Shown in pieces: positions 48,490 through 60,792 of a stretch of DNA of 64,000 nt. Where the stretch lies: contig JABACO010000016.1 of assembly GCA_013339895.1 (NCBI GenBank), positions 5,322,914 to 5,386,913 on the forward strand, given 5' to 3'. Source of the DNA: Ephydatia muelleri. Taxonomy: Eukaryota > Porifera > Demospongiae > Spongillida > Spongillidae. The position numbers and the translations under genes were made by a program. Within the stretch, counting starts at the first letter, position 1. Each line of letters begins with the position of its first letter. The notes below the pieces were generated by a model, which saw nothing but the letters and a program-made list of their open reading frames with translations, was not told the origin of the DNA and ran no database searches.

Positions 48490-49785
48490 AACAGTGTTCG
48501 GCACCCAATGTTTCAAAACAGGGGCTAAGGCTTACCGATCGCTTTAGTGGTGAGAAATTACTTTGTTATTAAAGACATTGCATGAGATTTTGAAAACTAG
48601 AATCACGAATCTTGTTCCATAGTGGGTCAAGGAGCCCAGAGGAGGCATGACGGGAGGCATGATGATGCCCTATTAATCAATGCCCCATGAGAATCTCCCT
48701 CGATCGGCCACTACGCGAACAGTGACTGCCATTTATAGGATGCCAAGCCTAACTTGACTACCGGCGTACTGTAGCGCACCGCAAACGTCGTAATATCTAC
48801 GGTATACTTAGATCCTATATACTAGGTATGCGGGTCAAGCTATGGTTGTTACGCACATGTACAGCACCTAAGCACCTCAGTTATAACATACCGGAGTCAG
48901 GGAAGCATTGCAGCAGAGATGCTCACGCCCGTTAAAAACGTCCATTACGTCATGCAATCATTGTGAAGAATTAATAATGGAGACATTTAGTACCTCAACC
49001 ACTAAAAGTGACTCAGGAACCTAGAGCAAAAGAGTAACACACACCTGCCTCGATGATCTGGTTAACATAATAATAAACGTTTTTTACCACAACTATCACA
49101 GATCCTGAGAAAATGTACAAACGTCTTGAAAAAACCCTAATTTCTATAAAATCAAGTTTCTACAAGTGTCTATGGACGTGTTGTTTTAGGGCCATGGAAC
49201 CCACAGATAGACCACGAAATTATTTGTTTCATCAATAAAGCATAGCTTATGATGTGCTTCACTATATTTTTCAACGTTTTTGTCATTTCCTGATTTAGGT
49301 TGAACAGAAATGCACTTAGTTCCATACATTTCAATGGACGCTTGCGCGGAAAATTAACGGACGTTTGCAATTACGCGTCAGGAATACGTCACGAGCGTCC
49401 GAAATTTCTGGCAATGATTTGTTTCATGGATTTTTGTTCGTACGATTGTCACGCAAAGGACATACAGGTGTGGAAAAGTCTCGTTCCCAGACCTTAAACA
49501 AGCATATATACTGCGCATCATATCGAATCCCGGAATAGGTCTTCTCATCAGCGGACCGGAAGAGAAGTTACGCCCTTCGTCGTTCTGACCAGATTGTAAG
49601 GTAAAGAGCCCTAGTATAGTAGTGCTTGGTCGCACGTACTTTGGTCACCAACAAGCGGTCTACGGTCTTTCGAAGATGAGGGATGGGAAGTAAGTTTTTT
49701 CTCGCACCGTAAAAACAAAAGTGTGGTGATTTATCCTCCGTGGGAAGGCCAATAATTAATTTGTCAACAACTAGGTTCGCAAAAC
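48490..49785. other. Intergenic, no gene recognised
   Basis: Unique-looking AT-rich sequence without long frames or transposon ends that I can define. Confidence 0.45.
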
Positions 49786-50769
49786 CGAGTAGAAGTTAGC
49801 CGCACATTCCAGCGGTTTTAATCGGTATGAAAGCTGTGCGGCCCGAATGAATTGCAAATGATTTATTGGTTTACAAAGTTGTGGTCTACTATTGTGTCTA
49901 TGAATCTCATCAGTACGAAAAACGGCCAAGTTCAATGGTCCGATTGCATCCATGCACGAAAAGTCCAAGTACATTTGAGTGTTGCTGGTAGCATTCACTG
50001 ATTCTAAATTTGCTTTTTAAAAAAAGCATGCATCATATCTTTGAACTTTCCTCAATACTCACTCAAACCCTGAGGCTTTGATCCTAGTCCATGATAGTGG
50101 TTAAGCATTCACCTACAGAACCATAGTATGCATCAATATGTATAACCTTCAGTGTAGAATGGGCATTCATCACACTGGACTTGAGGGGCTTTTAAAAAGT
50201 TCATATATATGATGACAAATTATCATACATCGGAAATAATTTGTTACCTCAATCTCTTCTCTAACAGTACATGCTGATGTTTCAGAACTTTCATATTCAA
50301 CTCTATTTGTTTCGTGCTGCTGTGGTGCAGTGAAATACTGTTAATATAGTAAACTTTCACCTCCAATGGTGTGCTAAGCTCTTCTGCAGCAACTTCTATC
50401 TCGACTGCATGACTCTCTGGACCCGTTGAACTCAAAAGGGTTTCTTTATGGTCATACACTGCATCAATGTACCTCGATGATGGGTATTTAAAGCCTGAAA
50501 GTGATCGAGCCACCAAGTACCAATACCCATGAGGTGGAAATCATGATGCGTTTGGTTGAGGTAAACCGTTCTCCTTTAGGACAGCTGCAAGCTCAAATAA
50601 ATATTTCTCCTTTCGCCTAGGCTGCATCAATGACGATTAACCAAGTTCCCTATAGCATAAAGAGCTACCATGGCTTGACAAATAAGTGCCAAAGCCACGT
50701 GACAGCAATTGAGAGACCAGTAATGCAAAAAGAGGGAGGTACACGTAGGCTTGACAGGAGAGCTCAAGC

Positions 50770-50798
50770 CCCCCCCCCCCCCCCCCCCCCACCCTACC
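50770..50798. repeat. Poly-C tract
   Basis: A C run broken by an A, followed by CCACCCTACCCCCCACCCT. Confidence 0.85.
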
Positions 50799-51104
50799 CC
50801 CCACCCTAATTGACAACATCAACACCACCATTGACAGATAAGGTGATAGAATAAATTTTTTAAGAAAACACAATATGAAAAATTTCCAATGCGCAAGCGA
50901 TTTATGGTTCACAACAGTGATGTAAACTGCACTGAAGTCAGTGACTGCATGCCATGAATCGTCCAACATTTGAAACCAACCTTGCGAAGGGAAAAGGCAG
51001 ACACTGAGGTTTTACAGCAGTTGGAAGAAAATTACAAACACTAATAGAATGTGGACCTTGTGTGAGTTCAAAAGTATCAGAGTCCATGGAAATCAGCGCC
51101 CATT

Positions 51105-53735
51105 TCATTGATGTCGGCCATCTTGATCTCACACACTTGGCATGGCCTCTGTAGGAGGGTGCAAGAGATACAAATGTGAGGCTATACTGCAGTTAGACTC
51201 AGGAGTGCTTGTACTAACTGCTTAGGTACCGAACATCCAGTTTGAAACATCAGGGCCCCTACTAGCCACGGTCCACTTCAGTGGTGTCGGCCATCTTGAC
51301 CTCATACACTTGGCATGGCCTCTGTAGAAGGGTGCAAGAGATACAAATGTGAGGCTATACTGCAGTATGACTCAGGACTGCTTGTACTAACTGCTCAGGT
51401 ACCTAACATCCAGTTTGAAACATCAGGGCCCCTACTAGCCACGGTCCACTTTGGTGATGTCGGCCATCTTGACCTCACACACTTGGCATGGCCTCTGGAG
51501 GAGGGTGCAAGAAATACAAATGTGAGGCTATACTGCAGTTAGACTCAGGAGTGATTGCACTAACTGCTTAGGTACCTAACATCCAGTTTGAAACATCAGG
51601 GCCCCTACTAGCCACGGTCCACTTCAGTGATGTCGACCATCTTGACCTCACACACATGGCATGGCCTCTGCAGGAGGATGCAAGAGATACAAATGTGAGG
51701 CTATACTGCAGTAAGACTCAGGAGTGCTTGTACTAACTGCTCAGGTACCCAACATCCAGTTTGAAACATCAGGGCCCCTACTAGCCTTGGTCCACTTCAG
51801 TGATGTCGACCATCTTGACCTCACACACTTGGCATGGCCTCTGCAGGAGGGTGCAAGAGATACAAATGTGAGGCTATACTGCAGTTAGACTCAGGAGTGC
51901 TTTTACTAACTGCTCAGGTACCTAACATCCAGTTTGAAACATCAGGGCCCCTACTAGCCACGGTCCACTTCAGTGATGTCGGCCATCTTGACCTCACACA
52001 CTTGGCATGGCCTCTGTAGGAGGGTGCAAGAGATACAAATGTGAGGCTATACTGCAGTTAGACTCAGGAGTGATTGTACTAACTGCTTAGGTACCTAACA
52101 TCCAGTTTGAAACATCAGAGCCCCTACTAGCCTTGGTCCATGTCGGCCATCGTGACCTCAAACACTTGGCATGGCCTCTGCAGGAGGGTGCAAGAGATAC
52201 AAATGTGAGGCTATACTGCAGTTAGACTCAGGAGTGCTTGTACTAACTGCTCAGGTACCTAACGTCCAGTTTGAAACATCAGGGCCCCTACTAGCCTTGG
52301 TCCACTTCAGTGATGTCGGCCATCTTGACCTCACACACTTGGCATGGCCTCTGTAGGAGGGTGCAAGAGATACAAATGTGAGGCTATACTGCAGTTAGAC
52401 TCAGGAGTGCTTTTACTAACTGTTCATGCACCTAACATCCAGTTTGAAACATCAGGGTTTCTACTAGCCACAGTCCACTTTGGTGATGTCGGCCATCTTG
52501 ACCTCGCACACTTGGCATGGCCTCTGTAAGAGGGTACAACAGATACAAATGTGAGGCTATACTGCAGTAAGACTCAGGACTGCTTGCACTAACTGCTTAG
52601 GTACCTAACATCGAGTTTGAAACATCAGGGCCCCTACTAGCCACGGTCCACTTTGGTGATGTCGGCCATCTTGACCTCACACACTTGGCATGGCCTCTGC
52701 AGGAGGGTGCAAGAAATACAAATGTGAGGCTATACTGCAGTTAGATTCAGGAGTGATTGTACTAACTGCTCAGGTACCTAACATCCAGTTTGAAACATCA
52801 GGGTTTCTACTAGCCATGTTCCACTTCAGTGATGTCAGCCATCTTGACCTCACACAATTGGCATGGCCTCTGCAGGAGGGTGCAAAAGATACAAATGTGA
52901 GGCTATACTGCAGTTAGACTCAGGAGTGCTTGTACTAACTGCTCAGGTACCTAACATCCAGTTTGAAACATCAGGGCCCCTACTAGCCACGGTCCATTTT
53001 GGTGATGTCGGCCATCTTGACCTTGCACACTTGGCATGGCCTCTGTAGGAGGGTGCAAGAGATACAAATGTGAGGCTATACTGCAGTTAGACTCAGGAAT
53101 GCTTGTACTAACTGCTTAGGTACCTAACATCCAGTTTGAAACATCAGGCACTTCAGTGATGTCGGCCATCTTGACCTCACACACTTGGCATGGCCTCTGG
53201 AGGAGGGTGCAAGAGATACCAATGTGAGGCTATACTGCAGTTAGACTCAGGAGTGCTTGTACTAACTGCTCAGGTACCTAACATCCAGTTTGAAACATCA
53301 GGGCCCCTACTAGCCACGGTCCATTTTGGTGATGTCGGCCATCTTGACCTTGCACACTTGGCATGGCCTCTGTAGGAGGGTGCAAGAGATACAAATGTGA
53401 GGCTATACTGCAGTAAGACTCAGGAGTGCTTGTACTAACTGCTTAGGTACCTAACATCCAGTTTGAAACATCAGGCACTTCAGTGATGTCGGCCATCTTG
53501 ACCTCACACACTTGGCATGGCCTCTGGAGGAGGGTGCAAGAGATACCAATGTGAGGCTATACTGCAGTTAGACTCAGGAGTGCTTGTACTAACTGCTTAG
53601 GTACCTAACATCCAGTTTGAAACATCAGGGCCCCTACTAGCCACGGTCCACTTTGGTGTTGTCAGTCATCTTGACCTCACACACACTTGGTAGGAGGACG
53701 CAACAGATACAAATGTGAGGCTATACTACAGTAAG
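51105..53735. repeat. 173-bp satellite array, about 15 copies
   Basis: The word GGCATGGCCTCTG recurs at 173-base spacing from about 51139, with shortened units of 164 and 154 near 52010, 53040 and 53365. The last part alternates 173 and 154, a 327-bp higher-order period. Units are over 90 percent alike by eye. Many units contain a 61-codon frame (MASAGGCKRYKCEAILQLDS...) ending in a TAG within the next unit. Confidence 0.97.
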
Positions 53736-54524
53736 ACTCAGGAGGGCTTACACAAATTGCTCTATTGTTGTTGGAATTTGATATTTCAGGCTGTGTTTAC
53801 TTGTGAGTGCCCATCTTTACCTCGGTATTTTCCCTCCAATAGGCTTTGATTAACACGCACAGTAATGAGATAGCGGTTCTGTCGATGGCTCTATGTCCCA
53901 GTTGGCTTATAGAAAACACTTGCAACGTCAGGTTGTATTTGGTGCGCGAATATTAAAACAACGCGCACGCCGCTTTAATTTTATGCGCTGTGGAAACCGC
54001 TGGAATGTGCGGCTGAGGAATGTGCGGCTAACTTCTACGCGGTCCTGGAATTCGGAAGGAAACATCAGGCATTGCCAGCGGCTGTTCCAGTGTCATGTAA
54101 TCTCAAAGTACCCTATGCAGCTTGAAATGTGCCATCCATAAAATGGACATATATTGGCTTTCTTCATACACTGAAGTTATTGACCGTATTCGACATTATG
54201 AATGTTGTTATTTTGGCCCAATTACGCCCCTTTGTGACTAAGTACTTAAAAGTAACCACAGTGAGAGGACAGTTGATAGTTGATAATGAGTACAGTGCAA
54301 GTTTATGTTTCTCTCGTCTACTTGACTGATAAAAGTTAGTTCCACAACATCTATTTGGCATAATACTGTATAGCCAAAGAAAACGTGGGTGTGAAAAGTC
54401 ATACCACAATTCAGGCACCCAACTGATGGCACAAATAAAAGATAAAAAATTGGGTCACTTGACATGCACTACACTGTACTTCAGCTATCAAACTGTTTGA
54501 TAATCATGACACATTTTCTGTGAA

Positions 54525-54526
<2 letters not shown>
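53736..54526. other. Intergenic, no gene recognised
   Basis: Contains the right inverted end of the 49786-54043 element. 54130-54520 is AT-rich without coding support. Confidence 0.45.

Positions 54527-54584
<58 letters not shown>
54527..54584. repeat. (GT)n microsatellite
   Basis: GT run followed by GTATTAGAGTGCAGC, matching the boundary at 41120. Confidence 0.95.
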
Positions 54585-54587
<3 letters not shown>

Positions 54588-55154
54588 TATTAGAGTGCAG
54601 CTTTTAACTATGCTCCAGATGCACATTTTGTGATTTAGTATTAATATATTGTGTGCAGTACAACGTCTGTATCTGCAGATCATTGGCACTACAACAGGCC
54701 AGCTGAGCAATACAATACTGCATACTACTGCATAAAGGTATATAATAGTTCTTGATTACAACTGAAGCAATCACAAAATTGTAATAATTGTTCAAGTTCA
54801 TAATCTGACTAATTCCAGTATTCTTTTTCTTTCAATGGGAGGCGACAAAGAGCTTGCTTCACTTGCAGTCCACAATACATATTGGTGTGAATTTATAAAG
54901 AATGACAGTAAGTACAATTAATGCAGCTTTGGGGGTCATAATAACAGGAAGAATTGGATGTACGCTATACCACTGATGCTTAAGGTCAGAAAGGTATAGA
55001 GTGCATTCCTCGATCTGTGCCCTTTATGATTGTGTGGGAAGCTGTCCTGTGCAAAATTGGAGGGGAGTAGCACTTAATTAATGATCATTATTAGGTATGT
55101 GTATTTGTATATATGTATATTGTGTTAACATTTGTACACTTCTGTGCAAGGATC

Positions 55155-57261
55155 ATGCACAGTTGGATTCTACGTCATGCTTTATTCAATGGAATGGTTG
55201 CCACTCTTATGGTAGCTACTGGAACGATAAATACACTGGCTGCAAAGTGAGTTATCATTTTGCTTATTGGATAAAGAGTTTACGAAGGCTCACAGCTATA
55301 TTATAATTATCATTTTAATATCCTAACAAAATGAAATATTTTTTAAGCCTAATTTTTCATTTTAATGGATTGACATACATAATTTTTCTGTACCACACCA
55401 GGTGGGCAGACTTGAACACTGCTGGTGGTTCAAACCCAATGGCTGAACATTACTATGATCATCCTTTTTTCCAGGTGTGGTATACATGCATATATTGTGC
55501 AATAATGTATACAATCAACTGCTACTGTAAACCTGTTTGACCAGAGTTTAATAATAATTTGGGTTGAGCTAAATCGTTTTGTAACGATGAAGGAAATAAA
55601 TTTGCTTAGGATGCAGAGAACAGGGGTAAGAGCAAGGGTCAATCTATATTGGTAATAGCACAGATAGGCCCAAATGAGATGAAATTTAATTGATAATGAG
55701 ATTAATTGATAATGTGTTCTGGTACTCCTGAATTGTAATGGTGACACTGGATGTCATTCATTAATCAAACTGATTCATTTTGTAGCAAATTGTATTTGTC
55801 TGATAATTGCACTAGCATAATAGAGAAATGGCTCATCAGATGTGAGAAATAGTACTTCTGGCCACCAGTGTAATGTAGGAGTTTCTTCTCTAGCAAAATG
55901 CCAATGCAATAATCACGATTAATTCATTGTACTGGTTACAAATTGTTTGCAATTGTTTAATGTTGCAATAAAATTAAGATTCTTAATGTATTGTTGTGAA
56001 TTTAGTGCTCTTTGTTTTATTTATTAATCACATACTTTTCTTGATTGCAATGGTTTGCCTTAATACTTTTATGGCTTTTAAATTAAGTGAAGAAATTGTT
56101 TGTCATCTCTTAATTGTATTCAGTATTAAGCTTGATTCATGATATTAATTATTGTAACTCCCTGGTTACAGTGTGCATTGAAATAGAGTGACATATTTCA
56201 TTGTATCATGCTACATTGTAAGTGTGTAAATCACTGCTTATTATCTCATACACTATTATTATGTCTGGTAACAGGCGGCGACTATGTTCTTGGGGGAGGC
56301 ACTTTGCTACGTTGCTTTCAAAGCATGGTACATTTGGAGGCAGTGTAACAACCAAGACATGAGCATATTTGGTGACCAAAAATTCAATCCTTTGGTTTGG
56401 GCCATCCCTGCCATGTGCGACCTGTGTAAAACATCCATCATGTATGTGGGACTCACCTGGACCTTTGCTGCTAGCTTCCAGATGTTGAGAGGAAGTGTCA
56501 TCATTTTCACTGGTCTTCTGTCTGTTGCCTTTTATGGAAACACGTTAAAGATAGTCCAGTTGGTCTGGTAGTGGTTGGAGTAGGTGGTAGTGGTTGGAGT
56601 AGGTGGTAGTGGTTGGAGTAGTGGTAGTGGTTGGTGGTAGGTGGTAGTGGTTGGAGTAGGTGACTATGTATTCAGTGGGGCGGATCCAGGTCTTAACAGG
56701 AACACTGTGCTAGCAGGTGACCTACTGATAATCCTGGCTCAGATCATCACGGCTGTTCAGATGACAATTGAGGAGAAAATTTTGAAAAAGTATAAGACCC
56801 ATCCTCTCCAAGGTGTTGGTTTAGAGGGTATCTTTGGGTTCTCTGTGCTTGCCCTTCTTCTGATCCCAATGTACTTCATTCCATGGCACCTACCTCAGTC
56901 ATCGTCCTCCTGGCAAGAGCATGCACGTTTTGAGGACACCATAGATGCATTCAAGCAGTGGGCATACACTCCTTATGTGCTTGTTCCATCTCTTGGGCTG
57001 GTGTTCAGCATTGCCTTCTTCAACTTTGCTGGACTCACTGTCACCAAGACAATGAATGCCACAACCAGGATGGTTCTTGATACCCTTCGTAGCATTATCA
57101 TCTGGGTCATCTCCCTTGCAGTTGGGTGGCAGCAATTTGAACCCTTTCAACCTGTTGGATACATCATCTTGTTGGCTGGTATATGGATATATTATGATGC
57201 TATTATGCCTACTATAAGATATATTGCGACACATGTGAATTCCTTTGTTGCAAAAGTATAG
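55155..57261 (+). pseudogene. SLC35F6-like: SLC35F6-like copy C, broken by a coding minisatellite
   Basis: Exons 1 (55155-55246) and 2 (55402-55474) are nearly identical to copy B. Exon 3 starts at 56275 and is open to LLSVAFYGNTLKIVQLVW, where a stop falls in a minisatellite (about 56565-56660). There the codons for VVVGVG are reiterated several times with frame changes, and the preceding WVGM helix is lost. From 56641 the frame is open to 57261 and matches copy D closely (SGADPGLNRNTVLAGDLLII...), then returns to copy-B-like 3' flank after the stop. The gene is therefore a mosaic of B-like and D-like sequence. Confidence 0.85.
56563..56662 (+). repeat. Minisatellite GGTAGTGGTTGGAGTA in SLC35F6 copy C
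   Basis: About five imperfect copies of a 16-19 base unit, derived from the normal coding sequence for the VVVGVGD helix. Confidence 0.9.
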
Positions 57262-57829
57262 GATGACAATTGGAAATGATGAACGGTCACTACTTTTCCC
57301 GTTACCTCGAGAAGTTTCGACTTAGAGCAATATTAAAGTAAACTCTGTGGAGTTACATGTGTTTTGGGAGTTAGATGTATTTTTGCAATGCATGATCACA
57401 ATCATGCATGATTGTTTCGGACTTTTAAATTATTGGCATACACAATGAATAATAGTGGCAGTGATTTGATAACTAAAAGATCTTGCTATCATGTGTTAAG
57501 GACTGCACCTCCACATGTACATGTGTATGCGGATGTTCTCTAGGGCCTGTATTTTTATATAAAAATTCTCTTTGAGAAATTGTGTGAGGATACAAGACTG
57601 GATGGAAATGGTGATGTAGGAAACAAGTATAAGTCCAAATATGACACAGACCTATAAATAAAAAGTGTAGTGACAACGTAATGACACAATTTAGCATTAA
57701 AATGTATTGTATTCTACTATATGTTTTTATGTTGTGTATTCTTGTACAATATTAGCCAGTCCTTCAGTATCACTCCAGATTCTTACTTACACAAAACAAA
57801 GACGTAGCATAAAAATATAAATTAATTCT

Positions 57830-60600
57830 CACACATTGCTATAGTCAGTTCCTTGGTTTATGTGATGAGATCCAAGTTGAAACATAGCAGCATTCGCAAC
57901 ACATACAAATCCAACTAGTTATTTATAGGGGCTGTATTATAAGATCCTAATCTTGATGAGAAAGTCTTATTAGGAAACCATGAGGTGTGAAAACCCATAA
58001 TCCCATACATTGCTATAGCTAGCTATAATTTTAATTTATTCGCTGAGTATCAATTGGCATTCGCAAACCATACAAATTCAACTAGCTACCAATAGGGGCT
58101 GTATTATAAGACTCTGTCCAGATGAGAAAGATTGCGCCTCTTATCAGGAAACCATGAAGTGTGAAAAATCCAATTAATTCTCATACATTGCTAAAGTCAG
58201 TTTCTTGGTTTTTGCGCTGAGATCCAAGTTGAAACTTGGCTTTAACTAAACATACAAATTCAACTAGCTACCAATTGGGCTGTATTATAAATATGATCTA
58301 TGTACTTGTTTCTTTCTTTCAATTGCGAGTGAAAAGTACAATCTTGGCATTTACAAACCATGCCATAGGCAATTCAAATGTTTTATTCATTGAGAAACAT
58401 GTAGAATGTTGGCATTCACAAACCATACTAATTGATGAAGCTACCAATAATGACTGCATTATATGATTCGATCCTGGATGAAAAAGTTTCGCCTATTATC
58501 AATAAACCATAAGGTGTGAAAACCCATTTAATTCCCATAGACAATTTAAATGTGAATACTTGTTTCATTTGTTGAAAGACAAGTAGAATCTTGGCATTCA
58601 CAAACCATACCAATTCAAATAGCGACCAATGGGGACTGCATTATTAGATTCAATCCCGAATGAAATAGATTTGCCTCTTATCAGGCTACCATAAGCTGTG
58701 AAAACCCTTGTAATTCCCATTCATTGTTATAGGCTGAAAATGTGATTTATTCACTGAGTGTCACCCACAATCATGGCAATCATATATCATACAAATTCAA
58801 GTAGCTACCCACAAGCGTACTATACAAAAATTCGATTCTGGATGAAAAAGATTCGCCTCTTATCAGGAAACCATGGAGTAATGAAAACCCATGAGAAATC
58901 TGAAAATGTTTTTATTAATTGAGTGTTACCCACAATCATGGCATTCACAATTCATACAAATTCAGGTAGCTACCAATGGGTAGTAAATTACAAGATTCAA
59001 TCCCGGATGAAAAGGTTTCGCCTCTTATCATGACGTGTGAAAACCCTATACATTTATATAGGCAGATATTACTTTTATCACTGAGTACATTCACAAACCA
59101 CACCCAATTCATGTAGCTATCACTAGGGACTACATTATAACATCCGATCCCAGAAGTGCCTCTTATCAGGAAACCATATAAGGTGTGCAACCCCATTAAA
59201 TTCTGCCACAGGCAATTCAAATGTGAAATCCTTGTTTTTATTTGTTGATAGACACGTACAAATATTGGCATTCCCAAAGCATACTTATTGATCTGTAGCT
59301 ACCAATGGGGATGGCATCTTAAGATTCAATCCCGGATGAAAACGATTCGCCCATTATCACAAAACCATAAGACGTGAAAACCCATTTAATTCCCATACAT
59401 TGCCCAAGGCAATTCAAATTTACATACATGTTTCATTGGCTGAAGGACGAGTAGAATTTTGGCATTCACAAACCATACCAATTAATGTAGTGACCATTGG
59501 GGACTGCATTATAAGATTCGATCCTGGATGAAAAGGATTTGCAATCCATGAGGTGTGAATCTGATTCAATACCAATACATTGATAAAGAGAGTTATTACT
59601 TTTATTCGCTGAGTGAAAAGTAGAATCATGGCATTCACAGATCATACCAATTCTAGTAGCTACCAATGGAGATTACATTATAAGATTCAATCCCAGATGA
59701 AAAAGATTTGCCTATTATCAAGAAATCATGAGGTGTGAAAACCCATTTAATTCCATACATTGCCAAATGCAATTCAAATGTGAATGTTTGTTTCATTTGC
59801 TGAGATAAAAGTAGAACATTGGCATTCACAAACCTTCTCAATTTAAGTAGCTACCAATGGGGACTGCATTATAAGATTTGATCCCAGATGAAAAAGATTC
59901 GCCTTTAATCAGGAAACTATGAGGTGTGAAAACCCATGTAATCCCCATTGCTATTGGGCTGAAAATGTGTTTTGTTCGGTGAGCTAGAGTGTCACCCACA
60001 ATCATGGCATTTATAAACCATACAAATTCAAGTAGCTACCCATGGGTTGTATTATACAAGATTCGATACCAAATGAAAAAGATTCACCTCTTACTAGGAA
60101 ATTACGAGGTGTGTAAACCCATTCAATTCATATAGCATATATTACTTCTATTCGCTGAGTGACAAGAATCTTGGCATTCAAAAACCACACCCAATTCATG
60201 TAGCTACCAATGAGGACTGCATTGTAAGATTCGATTCCAGATGAAAAAGATTTGCCTCCTATCAGGAGAGCATGAGGTGTGAAAAATTATTCAATGATAT
60301 AGGCAGTTATTACTTTTATTTGCTGTGTGATGAGTAGAGTCTTGGCATTCACAAATAATACTAAATGAAGTAGCTACTAATAGGGGCTGTATTATAGGAT
60401 TCTATTCCGGATGAGAAAGATTCGCCTCTTATCAGGAAACCATGACGTGTGAAAACCCATAATTTCCATACATTGGAATAGTCAATTGTCTGGTTTATGC
60501 ACTGAAATTCAAGTTTAAACTTGGCATTCACAAAACTCCAACAAGCTACTAATAGGAGCTTTATTATAGGATTCTATTCTTCATTTGTGCATCCATAACC
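57830..60600. repeat. Diverged satellite array, 170-190 bp units, about 15 copies
   Basis: Units repeat the order TATCAGGAAACCATGAGGTG, GTGAAAACCCATTTAATTCC, TTGGCATTCACAAACCATAC, AGCTACCAATGGGGACTGCA, TTATAAGATTCGATCCCGGA. The last word recurs near 58450, 58632, 58814, 58982, 59118, 59310, 59500, 59671, 59861, 60047, 60216 and 60388. Copies differ by perhaps 20-30 percent, so this array is older than the 173-bp one. It fills the space between SLC35F6 copies C and D. Confidence 0.93.
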
Positions 60601-60792
60601 CTTATGTATGATTTTTGATTTTAACATGGGAATCAATTGAACATCACAAAGTATGCACAGCAAATATATTAAGACATTGCTAATAGTTAACAAATACTAA
60701 AACAGATATCTACATGTATATACACTGTAACACAGTAATCTACATAAGATATACACATGTGTTGTTCACCATGTGCAATAGTCACCTATTTA

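Larger units (their letters stand above)
49786..54043. mobile_element. Possible large inverted-repeat element around the 173-bp satellite
   Basis: GAGTAGAAGTTAGCCGCACATTCCAGCGG-like sequence at 49786-49818 is found inverted at 53990-54042, where the GCCGCACATTCC part is doubled. The span between holds the satellite, a poly-C tract and a short minus-strand frame (50244-50516) that I do not recognise. No transposase or target duplication is visible, so the call is tentative. Confidence 0.4.

Noticed and set aside
51315..53375. A family of 61-aa proteins starting MASAGG/MASVGG
   Set aside because: They arise once per satellite unit, cross unit borders and end in the next unit. No promoter, splice signal or family resemblance supports them as genes.
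51105..53735. Possible CRISPR-like array of regular repeats
   Set aside because: Units are contiguous 173-bp repeats without unique spacers, in an animal genome.
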